A stretch of 64,000 nt of DNA from Cordylochernes scorpioides (lineage: Eukaryota > Arthropoda > Arachnida > Pseudoscorpiones > Chernetidae), in NCBI GenBank assembly GCA_030710605.1, contig CP092865.1, positions 29,048,190 through 29,112,189 on the forward strand, given 5' to 3'. Shown here one piece after another: positions 30,868 through 40,716 of this stretch. Below the pieces are notes generated by a model. It did not search any database. It was not told where the DNA came from and saw only the letters and a program-made list of their open reading frames with translations. A program made the translations under genes and the position numbers. Position 1 is the first letter of the stretch. Every line of letters starts with the position of its first letter.

Positions 30868-31240
30868 CATATTTGTAAGTGCAAAAGTCGAACTGATTTT
30901 CATATATTTAGATATGTGGTGCACTTACAGTAAAAAGCAGTCGCCAACTTCTACACACCATGATTGGAAATATCTTTATTAACGGGGATGCTAACCAGAA
31001 TGGATGATTTTTGAGCCCCAATGGACGCATAAAGCGGAATATATACAAATCACTATATACATTGCACTGTTGGAGGGGCCTGGGGATGGGTGGCCAGGGG
31101 ATCATCGCCGGGTGAGGCCAGGAGAGCCGGGATGTAGAGAAGAATCAGGGGGGCAGGGTGGTAATCCGCGGGGAGGTAAGTATGACCCACCATGATTATC
31201 ATGGCCTGTACTTCGTGTACTAAGGATAATAATAATAATA
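30868..31240 (+). repeat. SINE copy split by a 223-bp insertion
   Basis: The body (GTGGTGCACTTACAGTAAAA) and tail (ACCATGATTATCATGGCCTG) match the SINE at 24775-25098. The copy is interrupted between 30965 and 31189. Confidence 0.7.
30966..31188 (-). mobile_element. 223-bp retroposon inserted in the SINE
   Basis: ACCATGATT flanks both sides (30957-30965 and 31189-31197). On the minus strand the insert is GC-rich at its 5' end (GGGTCATACTTACCTCCCCG), has TATATA internally and ends AATAAAGATATTTCC. It codes for nothing and its family is unknown. A 5'-truncated or non-autonomous retroelement is most likely. Confidence 0.6.
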
Positions 31241-31659
31241 AAGTGGTGTTTATTAAAATGAATTATTTTGATATCAGAGGCTTCATTTTTTTTTGTAAAT
31301 ATTTTGGCAATATGTTTCTTTCGACATATCAAAAATATTAGTATTTTTAATTATATTTATCATAAAGGAATCTAACGAATTATCTCCTTTAATAGTGAAT
31401 TATGTTGAAATCGACACATTTTAAAATATTTTTGAAATGTTCCGCCTTATGTGCGTCGGACTGATGTTTTAGTTTTAAAATAGGGTTGCTTAAACACACC
31501 AAGAGAGAATTTTAGATAATTGCATCGCCATTTATATATGGGATTTATATAAACTATTGAGTTATGTTCAGTGATTTTAGAGATCATGGGTAGTTCGAGT
31601 ACAGCTGTTCAGTTTAACAGATAAACGAAATACCTATAAGCCTTTTTAGGTAACATTGT
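31241..31659. other. AT-rich spacer, nothing identified
   Basis: No supported gene or repeat. Confidence 0.4.
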
Positions 31660-32215
31660 TGAGTCAAAGGAAAGAACAAATGTCTATATTTGACGCTGAT
31701 GCTTTGGAAAAATAGAAGATAATTCAACAAAAGATAAGGAAAGGTCAAATTTGTGAAATGAACTCTCTGAGAGAAGAATTACAAAAACAATAACAAGACT
31801 CAGAACAAAACACTAAAAAGGAATGACAATACATCCAGATGGCACAAGAATCTACAGGACATGTAACAACTGTCCTGGTGTGGAACTAACACCTACTCAC
31901 ATATTCTCATGCCCAGCAATGGCCGCAGCCTTACAGAAAATTGACTCGGACCCAGAGCAGCAGCTTTACACACCCAAGATAGTGGACATTGCTGCTGCTG
32001 TGATAGAGATGCATGGAGACACCTGAGGCTCTTCAATGGACACGACGACACCAACAAAAATTGGCATGGACCTAGAGCAGCAGCCTTACACCCCAAGATA
32101 GAGGACATTGCGACTGCTGTGATAAAGTTGCATGGAGACATCTGAAGCTCTTCAATGGACACGACAACCACAACAGGTAACATTGTTTGTGTGAACACAA
32201 TAATACACAACATAA
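31660..32215 (+). pseudogene. Jockey-like LINE 3' end with internal duplication
   Basis: GTCAAAGGAAAGAACAAATG, then TIHPDGTRIYRTCNNCPGVE and LTPTHIFSCPAM match the C-terminus of the LINE at 58387-59165. The last 110 bp, encoding LQKIDSDPEQQLYTPKIVDI-like residues, are repeated in tandem (31912-32030 and 32040-32160). It is truncated at its 5' end and not functional. Confidence 0.7.
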
Positions 32216-32337
32216 TCTATCTGTGTAAATGGGATTTATATAAGTTTTAACTTAAGTTTATTATTATATTCTATATATGAAATGCGAAAAATTTAATATC
32301 AATTTTATTAACAATTGGTTAACATATTTACATACAA

Positions 32338-32343
32338 TTTATT
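32338..32343 (-). terminator. Polyadenylation signal AATAAA for the gene at 32379-33287
   Basis: AATAAA on the minus strand lies 36 bases after the TAA stop codon, which would give a very short 3' UTR. Confidence 0.6.
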
Positions 32344-32378
32344 ATGTCCTAAAGTGTCAGTTCCAAATCCAGATGGAA

Positions 32379-33287
32379 TTATTGGATGTAGCGCTGTGAC
32401 CGTCGATAAAATTCAGCGAGGTTGTAGATGAGAAGAACTGCCGAGATTGCTAACAAGAAGTAGTCCAGGTAGTTGAAGAAGTATCCCAACTTGATATCTT
32501 CCTTGGTTAGTCCTGCATAACAGATTCTGAATGTTCCATTGTTTTTCTCTCTTCGGATTGTGAGTTTCTTGGGTTTGTAGGTGAAATGATTGTCAGGATC
32601 TTCAACCACTGCGTCTCTTCCGTTTCTTTTGATTGCATTCAGTGTGAGAGGAACCTTCTTCCACAGGTATCTGACCATTTCCGCCGTTGTGTTTGCTGTT
32701 TGTTGGGTTTCGGGAGGCATTACTAACTTATGAGCCCTGTCAAGCAGTAGCTTGATGTCAAAGAAAACATTTAAATATTCAATGTCATTGATAATTGATT
32801 TGGACTCAATTCTTTCTGTGAGTTTATGCAACTTTTCAATAATAGAATATTCAATTTGTTCTATTTCAGGCGATATCATCCAAATCTTTTCATGATTTAC
32901 ATTCATCACGTGATTATGTCGACTTTTAAATTGATAAGGTTTTTCTACATTATAATTTTTACTTGAAAGATTCTTTTTGAGTTCTTTCCTCTCTCGGAAC
33001 TCTGACATTTCATCTAATAATGATGAGGTTTCAAAGAATCGATTGAGAGCATCCCTAATTTGATTCTTCATGAAGAATTTGGCCAGCCTATTGCAGTAAC
33101 TGACAAGAAATGGATTCTCACTTTGACAGTAGATACAATACATGGCTCTGTAGTCTGGCGTGATCTTAGGATCCCCTGATGGTAGAAGCTCCTCTCCACT
33201 GGGCCAAAGGAAGGCTCTGGTGACGAAGGAAACGACGAAGAGATTGATTATGATGCAGAAAACCCAGAACTGTGTGTTTACCGCCAT
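32379..33287 (-). CDS. Uncharacterised secreted/type I membrane protein, intact single-exon gene
   Basis: The 302-residue protein has no family I recognise. Residues 9-24 are a hydrophobic signal segment (cleavage plausible after TRA). C51, C54 and C65 form a small cluster (YCIYC ... YCNRLAKFF), residues 85-170 are rich in charged heptad-like helix, sequons lie at N106, N199 and N250, and residues 270-290 form one membrane helix followed by a short basic tail (AEFYRRSQRYIQ). The predicted topology is a glycosylated ectodomain outside or in the lumen, and a 12-residue cytoplasmic tail. The ATG has A at -3 and G at +4. A TATA box lies about 35-45 bp upstream and AATAAA just downstream, so it looks like a complete gene with no introns. 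It sits among transposon fragments, but nothing in it resembles a transposon protein. Confidence 0.75.
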   Translation of the reverse strand: MAVNTQFWVFCIIINLFVVSFVTRAFLWPSGEELLPSGDPKITPDYRAMYCIYCQSENPFLVSYCNRLAKFFMKNQIRDALNRFFETSSLLDEMSEFRERKELKKNLSSKNYNVEKPYQFKSRHNHVMNVNHEKIWMISPEIEQIEYSIIEKLHKLTERIESKSIINDIEYLNVFFDIKLLLDRAHKLVMPPETQQTANTTAEMVRYLWKKVPLTLNAIKRNGRDAVVEDPDNHFTYKPKKLTIRREKNNGTFRICYAGLTKEDIKLGYFFNYLDYFLLAISAVLLIYNLAEFYRRSQRYIQ

Positions 33288-33320
33288 AATTGGTTCCTGT
33301 ACACAGGCGATCAGTCACCT

Positions 33321-33329
33321 ATTTATATA
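33321..33329 (-). promoter_or_regulatory. TATA box of the membrane-protein gene
   Basis: The minus strand reads TTTTATATAAATAGG, with TATATAAAT at these positions, about 34 bases before the ATG at 33287. This implies a 5' UTR of only a few bases to about 15. Confidence 0.6.
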
Positions 33330-33514
33330 AAAGGAAATGCTTGATACTTATAGAGAAATATTCAATATTTAACTTATCTAGATGCATTTTTGACCAGAAA
33401 ATAGAAGTAAGTCTTGAAGGAAACAGTATCATAATATGAAAATATCAGAATATGGAAATTTGCTATTAACAGACTAAATTGCATATATTAATCCAGAAAA
33501 TTATGATTATAAAA

Positions 33515-33685
33515 TATTGTAGCAAAGTATTTATTATTTTATTAACAGAGTAAAATTTTTGATGTTTATATTTTACTCCCTTGTAAACTTCCCTCATTGC
33601 TCATCTTTTTAAAATATTATTTATAGTTTTAATCTTGCCTTAAATTGCTGTGTCATCCTGAAGTTTGTTTTTCTTAATTTTACAT
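33515..33685 (+). repeat. Solo LTR fragment of the TRIM-like family
   Basis: TGTAGCAAAGTATTTATTAT, TAAACTTCCCTCATTGCTCA and TTGCTGTGTCATCCTGAAGT match the LTR at 8281 and 8775. No second LTR or internal part follows. Confidence 0.6.
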
Positions 33686-33899
33686 GTGGCAATATCAACG
33701 AATTTCTGTTGTCATTGAAAATACTACTACCTATATAAATAAAATACAAATTTCGTTTTCGTTGTGAGGCAATAAAAAATTATGCTAATTATTCTAATAA
33801 TGAACAAATTAACATATTTTTTGAAAGTAGATAAAAGATTTTAATGATTATGATGATTTATTAATGTATTTTTATCATCACGACTACCACTCTATATAT

Positions 33900-34215
33900 A
33901 AATGAAGAATAAAGATCATTCAAGATTACCAACATGTGAATGCCGCTTAGATGTTGAATCACCAGAGCATCTTCTTTTGACTTGCCCTCTGACTAATCAA
34001 ATTGTATGTAGATACTTTGAAACATCACCAAATTCTCTTTGTGTATATACTCTATCTTATGAGAACTTTGTTAAATTTAGAACTATTTGTACAATAATTT
34101 ACAAAACACTACTAATCCATCGTGTAAATATTTAATCATATATATGTAAATAATACTAGCACAGCACAACAGTCCTTTGGACTTCGTGCTTTTGTAACAA
34201 TAAATACATAAATTC
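33900..34215 (+). pseudogene. LINE C-terminal fragment
   Basis: The 77-residue frame contains CECRLDVESPEHLLLTCPLT, the cysteine-histidine motif that closes Jockey/CR1-type proteins, and ends before CAGTCCTTTGGACTTCGTGC and AATAAATACATAAATT. It is 5' truncated, and the source LINE is not otherwise in this window. Confidence 0.6.
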
Positions 34216-34523
34216 AAGATTAAATTAAAAAGGATTTGTTAAAACAATTTTCGTTGGGAAAGATTCCACTTGGGCAAACCCAGGGTGAAGTAAGATTGAC
34301 TAGTATTATGAATTTAAATTATTATGATCTTGCTTATCTTAAGAAGGCTTGTGGAATTCTTGAAAATACGAAGTTCTTGACAAAACCATGGCTATGTTGG
34401 ACATATGAATCCATGTAGCACACATACTACAGTGTGTAAAACAATTATTCAAGAGGTGTAGACATCAACATTACCATAACTATATTGTAAGATTATAAAT
34501 TCAAAAGGAGCTTCTTCTATATA

Positions 34524-34771
34524 CACCAATACCTCGCTTTGCGTCGTTTCTCGTTTTGCGTTTTTTTCGAAGTTGCGTCGCTGCTTAATTTTTACTGATT
34601 TCTACTGTGCGTCGTTAGATTTTCGAAGTTGCGTTGTTTTGGATTAAAGTATTTAATTTTTTTTCCCTAAAATATGGCAACACCTTTGTTTTTGATTGCG
34701 CCTTCACATATTTTCACTTTGCGTCGTGTTTTTTTTGGAACGTAACCCCGACGCAAAGCGAGGTATGGGTG
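34524..34771. mobile_element. MITE with TA duplication (Tigger/pogo-like ends)
   Basis: The ends CACCAATACCTCGCTTTGCG and, mirrored, CACCCATACCTCGCTTTGCG are flanked by TA (34522-34523 and 34772-34773). The 248-bp interior has no gene and repeats TTGCGTCG. The ends resemble pogo/Tigger termini, an inference from memory. Confidence 0.65.
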
Positions 34772-34773
34772 TA

Positions 34774-34975
34774 ACATGTTTATTTCGCTAGCTTTCGAAC
34801 GACATCGTTCTTCAACGGGCGTAAAGACAAGGTGTGATGTGAGATGTGTGCAATTATATAGATGTACATTGAGAGCCAAGATATATATCTCTATAATTGC
34901 ACGCATCACACCTTGTCTTTACGCCCGTTGAAAAACAATGTCGTTCGACAACTAGCGAAATAAACATGCTTTATA
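34774..34975. repeat. Palindromic unit pair, possible ribozyme relative
   Basis: ACATGTTTATTTCGCTAGC and AAGACAAGGTGTGATG occur in mirror image around a centre near 34880. On the minus strand the left arm reads TTGAAGA, then ACGA-TG-TCGT, then TCGAAAGC, which is a hammerhead-like order with a changed first core base and two extra bases before GAAA. No coding content is seen. Confidence 0.4.
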
Positions 34976-35339
34976 GAAGTTCTTTTTGAGTTTATAATCT
35001 TACAATATAATTATTTAAAGTACAGAACCAAGTTATGACCTGATAGCATAGGTATTCTTTCTACATAAGCTCACGTACATCGGTTAGAAAATCTTCGTCA
35101 ACTTGGTTCTAGCCGTTCACAACAAATGATTATTCAATTTTAATTCTGATATAAAAGTATCGATGTGTCATCCTAATGTCTAGTTGTAAAATAATAAGTA
35201 TTAAAATAAATGTTTATTTAAATGATTTAATATCATCTTTACACACACAATTATGATAAATTATAGATTCATTGTCCATCAGTCATGAGTCATTTAGAGA
35301 AATTTGACCGGGTTGATTAGTAGGCACAGTTCAATATGT
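34976..35339. other. AT-rich spacer, nothing identified
   Basis: No supported gene or repeat. Confidence 0.4.
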
Positions 35340-35590
35340 AAAATTTAAACTATCTTTGATGCGTATAATTCTTTCTGAAATGAAACAATTTTCAACTGCC
35401 CTTACTGCAATGATAAAATAATGGGAGGGCCTGGCTCATCAACCCTCCTGGCGGTAGATTAAATTGGCGGAACCGTTGGGAGGGTTCCCCACTGATGAGC
35501 CAGACACGCACATTATTTTATCATTGCAGTAAGGGCAGTAGAAAATTGATTTTTTTTTAAAGAATCGCACGCGTCAAAAATAGTTCAAAT
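35340..35590. repeat. Palindromic element, second copy of the 14257 family
   Basis: CTGCCCTTACTGCAATGATA and its mirror TATCATTGCAGTAAGGGCAG form the inner arms. The centre repeats GGGAGGG, GGCTCATCA and CTGATGAGCCAG. The outer arms carry GATGCGTATAATTCTTT and AAAGAATCGCACGCGTC. It shares its centre with 14257-14449. Confidence 0.6.
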
Positions 35591-35967
35591 AAATATAATG
35601 AAAAAAAAATATTAAATACTAAAGAATCAAAAAATGAGGAACATTTGCATTGTATCAAAATATAAATTTCAAAATTGAAAATCTGTTCATAAGATAATGA
35701 ATATTCCGCTGAATATTAAACCAAGTGTAAAAGAACCCACTTAAATTTGCGAAAAAGAGGGAAATATCACGTACTTGGATTGCCAAACCAAGATTTGACA
35801 CATTTTAGCACGAATCACTATTTCCCACTGGATGTACCGCAAGTGTCCTCTCAATATGTTCCCAAATATATCAACATGGGCAGATAAATAGATTCTTGCT
35901 TCTCACTGTTTACCGAAAAAAAATGCAAACTAACCTGAACCTGAGTTAAAGACAAAATTAGTGCCTG

Positions 35968-36434
35968 TAATCAGCAACGTAAACAATGAAAGGGCAATAT
36001 ATCAATATGTATTTTAAATATTGAACAAAAGCGAATCTAATAGTGAAACCACCAATGAGCGCCCCATCACCTCCCTAAACAACCACTACTATTGAAAAAT
36101 CAAAACTGACTCGACGGTGTACCTTAAATAAATTGCTATGTCATTCTGAAGTTTGTCTTTTCTAATTTTCTTCCTGACATTTGGTGGATATTCTGGGTAG
36201 ATTAGGTAAGACAAACTGAGGATCGCCGAGAAGACTTCAAGGCCTTGGGTGCTGTGATTTACATTTTCAGCAATCAGCAACGTAAACAATGAAGGCCGCC
36301 AGAGTATCATATATCATTATGTATTTTGAATATTTAACAAAAGCAAATCTAGTATTGGAATCTCCCATAAGCGCACTATCATCTCCATAAACAACCAACA
36401 CTATTGAAACATCAAAACTGACTCAACGGTGTAC
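35968..36434. repeat. Duplicated 155-bp segment around a TRIM LTR piece
   Basis: AATCAGCAACGTAAACAATG ... TCAAAACTGACTC occurs at 35968-36121 and again, diverged, at 36270-36434. Between them lies an LTR/internal junction of the TRIM-like family (TTTGGTGGATATTCTGG, GATCGCCGAGAAGACTTCAA), at 36122-36268. Confidence 0.55.
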
Positions 36435-36707
36435 TTCTAGGAGAGACTACAGGATGTATTCTTGCTTCTAGGCGGCCTCTTAAGGGAGTTTCGGGATTTG
36501 GGCGTACACTTCTCCAGATTATCTTGAAATCAATCAAATTTTTAACGCAACTATTTTATAATAATAAATAATACATTGGAAATTTATTGGGAGTTTATCA
36601 GATTTACCCCCCTTTTTCAAACCTTTTTCATTCAAAATAAATAGAGAGAGAGATAGAAAATATGGTCTTACGGGCTACTAACTAAAGTGTATTATTTTCG
36701 AGCCCAT

Positions 36708-36712
<5 letters not shown>
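36435..36712. other. AT-rich spacer, nothing identified
   Basis: No supported gene or repeat. Confidence 0.35.

Positions 36713-36756
<44 letters not shown>
36713..36756. repeat. (AT)n microsatellite
   Basis: Uninterrupted TA repeat of about 22 units. A MITE inserted at its right end; the AT tract continues for a few units after the MITE. Confidence 0.9.
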
Positions 36757-36759
<3 letters not shown>

Positions 36760-36917
36760 TTAAACCTGTCTATAGAGCCCCTCTCTAAATAGCGCCCGAT
36801 TTTAAACATTAAAATGTAAACATTTTACATTAAAAGTGACCTGTCTATAGCACCCCCTCTCTATAGCACCCTATTTTGGTGAGTCCCAAGAGGGGGTGCT
36901 AAAGACAGGTTTAACTG
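36757..36917. mobile_element. 161-bp MITE with TA duplication
   Basis: CAGTTAAACCTGTC at the left and GACAGGTTTAACTG at the right are perfect inverted repeats. The inner part repeats CTATAG-CACCCCCTCTCTA motifs in both orientations. Flanking TA dinucleotides fit a Tc1/mariner-type or pogo-type MITE. Confidence 0.75.
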
Positions 36918-37714
36918 TATATATATAATTCTGCCAGGGCACAAAAATAAATAATTTTTACTATACAGGTTGAGAATAGACACAAGTCCCTAGAAAAATT
37001 CTTTCTCAATAAAATATTTAAAAAAAAACATAGCATCAACATCATATATACCTCAATAGGGAAAGTCAAAATTTCAAATAATGACTAAACATAACCCATC
37101 AAATGTAAAGTACAATAATTTAAGCAGTATCAGGTCATATTTTGGTACTTCTTTTACATATATTTAAAAGCTACAATCTTATGCAATCATCTTTAAAATT
37201 ACATTCTTAATTATAGTATAAGTATGAATTTGTTGCACAATTCTTAGGGGGGATCAAAAAACTACTCAACTTTGAATCTTCTGGTTTGCGAAATAAGTTT
37301 GGGAAACACTGTCAGAAAGCATTATTATTCTTTTGAATTAAATACGTGAGAAAGAGAAATGAACTTATATAATTTATAACTATACCTTTTTTTCTAGAAG
37401 TCATCCACAATTTGCAAAGTTTTCATTTCAATTTGTTTCTGTCTTATCACCCTCTCTGTTAATTACATTGATAAAAACAATGTAAATAAAACGGTCAAAG
37501 TAAAAATAAATGTAATTTTAATATTCATAGAAAAATAATATTTTTTAGTAAAAAATATAAAATAATAATAATTCATATATAATAGAATGGATAGTATTAA
37601 GGAGAAACGTTTATCGTGCGAAGTGAAAATAAAACGAGCAATATTATAATATATTTAAATATATTAAAAATATATCTTAAGAAATAATTATATATCTTCT
37701 CTGAGATCGTGTGC
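36918..37714. other. AT-rich spacer, nothing identified
   Basis: No supported gene or repeat. Confidence 0.4.
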
Positions 37715-37915
37715 AATTAAATGTTGCTGATGGCTCGTGCCCTCTGTTGGAATAAATATCAACTTATAGTTTTTTCTAGAATTGTACAAATACTCTTTTT
37801 TGAATAATCAAGTAAAGCTAACTATGTACGAGTTTTACGCCGTTGGTCCTCATCAGAATGGTGCAAGCTGTACCTCAACGACCAAAAATAAAACTGGTTT
37901 TTGAGGCATCCTTAT
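37715..37915. repeat. Decayed ribozyme family B unit
   Basis: GGAATAAATATCAACT, then GGTGCAAGCTGTACCTCAAC and GACCAAAAATAAAACTGG match family B. The minus strand keeps CTGATGA, but stem II is mispaired and GAAAC is lost, so the hammerhead is inactive. Confidence 0.65.
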
Positions 37916-37984
37916 CTTATTATTCGTTCAGTTCTAGTTCAAAATAACTTTATTAGGAGCCTCTTACTAAGAGCAACCTAGTTC

Positions 37985-38160
37985 ATAAATTTAATAATAT
38001 TAAAGAGTATCCAGGGCTAAGTTTCTTGCACAATTTTATGCAAACATGCCCTTCAATAGGAGCAACTAATAGTACAACTTCTATTTACCTATGTTAGCCC
38101 TATAGCTAGAAAAATATAAAATTGTGCAAGTAACTTAGCCCTGGATGCTTTTTAATTTTT
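37985..38160. repeat. Inverted-repeat MITE-like element
   Basis: ATCCAGGGCTAAGTTTCTTG, followed by CACAATTTTAT, is mirrored at 38110-38155 by ATAAAATTGTGCAAGTAACT and TAGCCCTGGAT. About 80 bp lie between the arms and nothing is encoded. Confidence 0.5.
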
Positions 38161-38459
38161 AAATTATAAGTCAGGAGATGAGAGAACGTTTATATACACT
38201 AGTTGATAAATGAGCAATGATAAGTTATATATACACACATGGGTTCATCATATACTAGTCAACTATTATCTGCAATTTGGTTATATTTTTCTTTATTACT
38301 ATAAAGCAATAACCTGCCATCTCTATATATAGGAAATGAAAATATGTATGTTGATAGTACTATCGTGAGGCATAGGTGACGCATATGTGGTTTAATTATT
38401 GTTATGACTGCACATGCTAGGTTCCTGCTAGGTTAGTTCCTTTGTCGCTGTCGTGCCGT
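38161..38459. other. AT-rich spacer, nothing identified
   Basis: No supported gene or repeat. Confidence 0.35.
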
Positions 38460-40388
38460 TAACCATGGATGCTACGATATCTGATTGCACCAAAGAAATA
38501 CAGGGATTCACTTTTTGTAGTCGGACGGTGGATCAGGGACTGAAATTCACCGAAGACTTTCGGCACAGCACCGAATCCTCGTTCCTGCGGGCTTCCTGGA
38601 TCGTGTGGCCACCTACACGACCAGCTACTGACATCTCTCCGACCACTGCGCCGTTCTGCTCCAGGTGGTTCCGTCCGCCACCTCCCCCAGCCTTGAATAG
38701 CCGCGATGCTTCGCTCAGGCCTCGTGCAGGAACACCTGGCTGGCTACATCGGGGAGATAGAGGAGGACATCAGCTAAACATCAGACAGGATCGTCTGGGA
38801 GAGATGGACGGGCATCAAGGCGGGGCTGCTCGCAGAAGCCAGATCTCTCCACGAACCGCGCTCTGCTGCTGATGACGACGGATACGTCACCCGAGCCCGG
38901 AGATATATCGCGGCGCAGCTTGAGACCTCTTCTGTCAAGGCTGACTACCGGTCGCTGCCAGACCTCGCGCGTGCAATTCATCTTCGACGCCCTGTCAGCG
39001 TCGTCAGGGAAGACGACGGCCGCATCATCAAAGGCCCCGAGCTGCAGCGGAAGGCCCATGCCATCTTCCGGCGCCGCTTCGCCCGCGCGACCTGTGACCC
39101 AGCTTCAGGAGCCGCCTTCAACGAAGGGACGATCACCCCCATCGAATTGGACGAGATTGACCCACTCCATCGGGCCGAAATCACCGCATGAAATTGCCAC
39201 CGCCATCCGCCACCTCCCTCGCAGAAGAGCTCCCGGCTGAGACGGTCCGCCCTGCGAACTCCTCGCCGTCTTCGATAATTTCTTCACGGACACCCTGCAG
39301 TGTGTATTCGCAGCCTCTCAGCTCCGCGGGTGCTCTGCCTCCATCCATGCGGTGAAGCGCAATATGCCTGATCTTCAAGGCCCGCAGCGATCGCAGCCTA
39401 GATCGCTATAGGCCCATCTCGCTGCCTTCGGCCGATTGCAGGGTGCTTGCGTCGATCTTCCTCAGTCGCCTCAAGCCCCACCTGCCAGCCCTGGCGCCAG
39501 AGTGCCAGACGTACATTTTTCCCCGGGAACATCGTCCGGGTCACCGACGTCGTCGAGGAAGCTACTGCTGGGGGCTCGCCGCTGGCCGTCGTCTGCGTCG
39601 ACCGCGTTCGACTGACTGGATCTCGGCTTCCTGCTATCCCTCCTGGTGTCCCTGCGCCTCCCACCGGCCTTCGTGGGCGAACGCGACGATACGGGCTGTA
39701 GAGTTCCAAACCGCCGCTATCAATATCCTGAATGGCGTGAGACAGGGCTGCGCTGTGAGCGCGGAGCTCTTCAGCATCGCGACGGGGCCACTGCTACGTC
39801 ACCTGGAGTCGATCTTCGGCGTGGGCAATGTTATCGCCGACGCAGACGACATCATTCCCCTGGTCCATCGCGAAGATCAGTTCGCGATAGTGGCGGCCGT
39901 CTTTGAGGACTTCCATCGAGCCTCCAGGATCGCCGTCAACTACAGAAAGAGCGCGGGCCACTGGTGCGGCGCCTGGCGCGAAAGCTGCGACTCTCCTCTC
40001 GGCGATTCCTGGTCGAGTTCCTCGGTCACTGTATTAGGAATTATAATTGCTCCCAGGAGTTTCGTCGCCCAGCGGGAACAACATCTTCTGGTCCTACTAG
40101 AATCTGCTTGCCAGAAGTGGACGCCCTTCACGCGCGGCCTCTCCCTCGTCGGGCGAGCAAGGGCCGCCAACTCCCTAGTGCTCTCCACCATCCAGCACCA
40201 CCTCCACGCGTACCTGCCAGAGGATACAATAATTTCCAAGCTGCAGGCTCGTGTGGCTCGATTCATCTGGGGGCCCGACCACAGGGCATGGCTTCCTGCC
40301 GGGCATCCTAGCGAGGACCGAGGTCACGGGGGGCCTCGGCCTAATAGATATAGAAACGCAGCTCCATCTTGCATGTCTGAAGGGAGTC
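38460..40388 (+). pseudogene. Decayed LINE, 5' part: endonuclease end and reverse transcriptase
   Basis: GC-rich plus-strand pieces in shifting frames give the end of an endonuclease (SDHCAVLLQVV near 38640), a linker, and a reverse transcriptase with RYRPISLPSADCRVL, NILNGVRQGCAVSAELFSI and ADADDI at the active site (about 39838-39852). The active site would normally be YADD, so it is changed to DADD. A thumb-like region with IIAPRSFVAQREQHLLVLL follows. Several frameshifts and stops make it inactive. The LTR retrotransposon inserted at 40388 cuts it, and it resumes at 45445. Its clade is not resolved. Confidence 0.7.
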
Positions 40389-40716
40389 TGTTCTACCGCG
40401 TTAGGGTAAAGGTTCGAGCTGCAGTGAGAACTATAAATTAATAATTTATATTTTAATAAGTGTCCAAAAATTACATACAATTATAAGAGGCAGGTGGAGT
40501 ACAGTTTTTACTCCACCAGCGCCTAGAGTATTATATAATGGAAGGAACCGCCGCAGGTTGTAGCGACGCGCGGTAAACAGCCGGCGACATCAGGCGGTGT
40601 TCGAAAAGTGCGCGCGCAGCCCCCGGTGCGCGCGCAGGCCGGCTGGCCAGCCGCCGCTTCTCGCAGAATTCCCAGCGTCCCAGGCCAGCGTCGCCCGCTG
40701 GCATCCTCTTATCTCA
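40389..40716 (-). repeat. 3' LTR (minus-strand element)
   Basis: It starts TGAGATAAGAGG and ends AGAACA on the minus strand, and is GC-rich with many CpG in its first half. It follows the polypurine tract. Confidence 0.9.

Noticed and set aside
31173..31188. ATACTTACCT at the 5' end of the 223-bp insert, identical to the first ten bases of U1 snRNA
   Set aside because: Similarity ends after ten bases; a ten-base match is not rare in a window of this size. A U1-derived retroposon is not supported.
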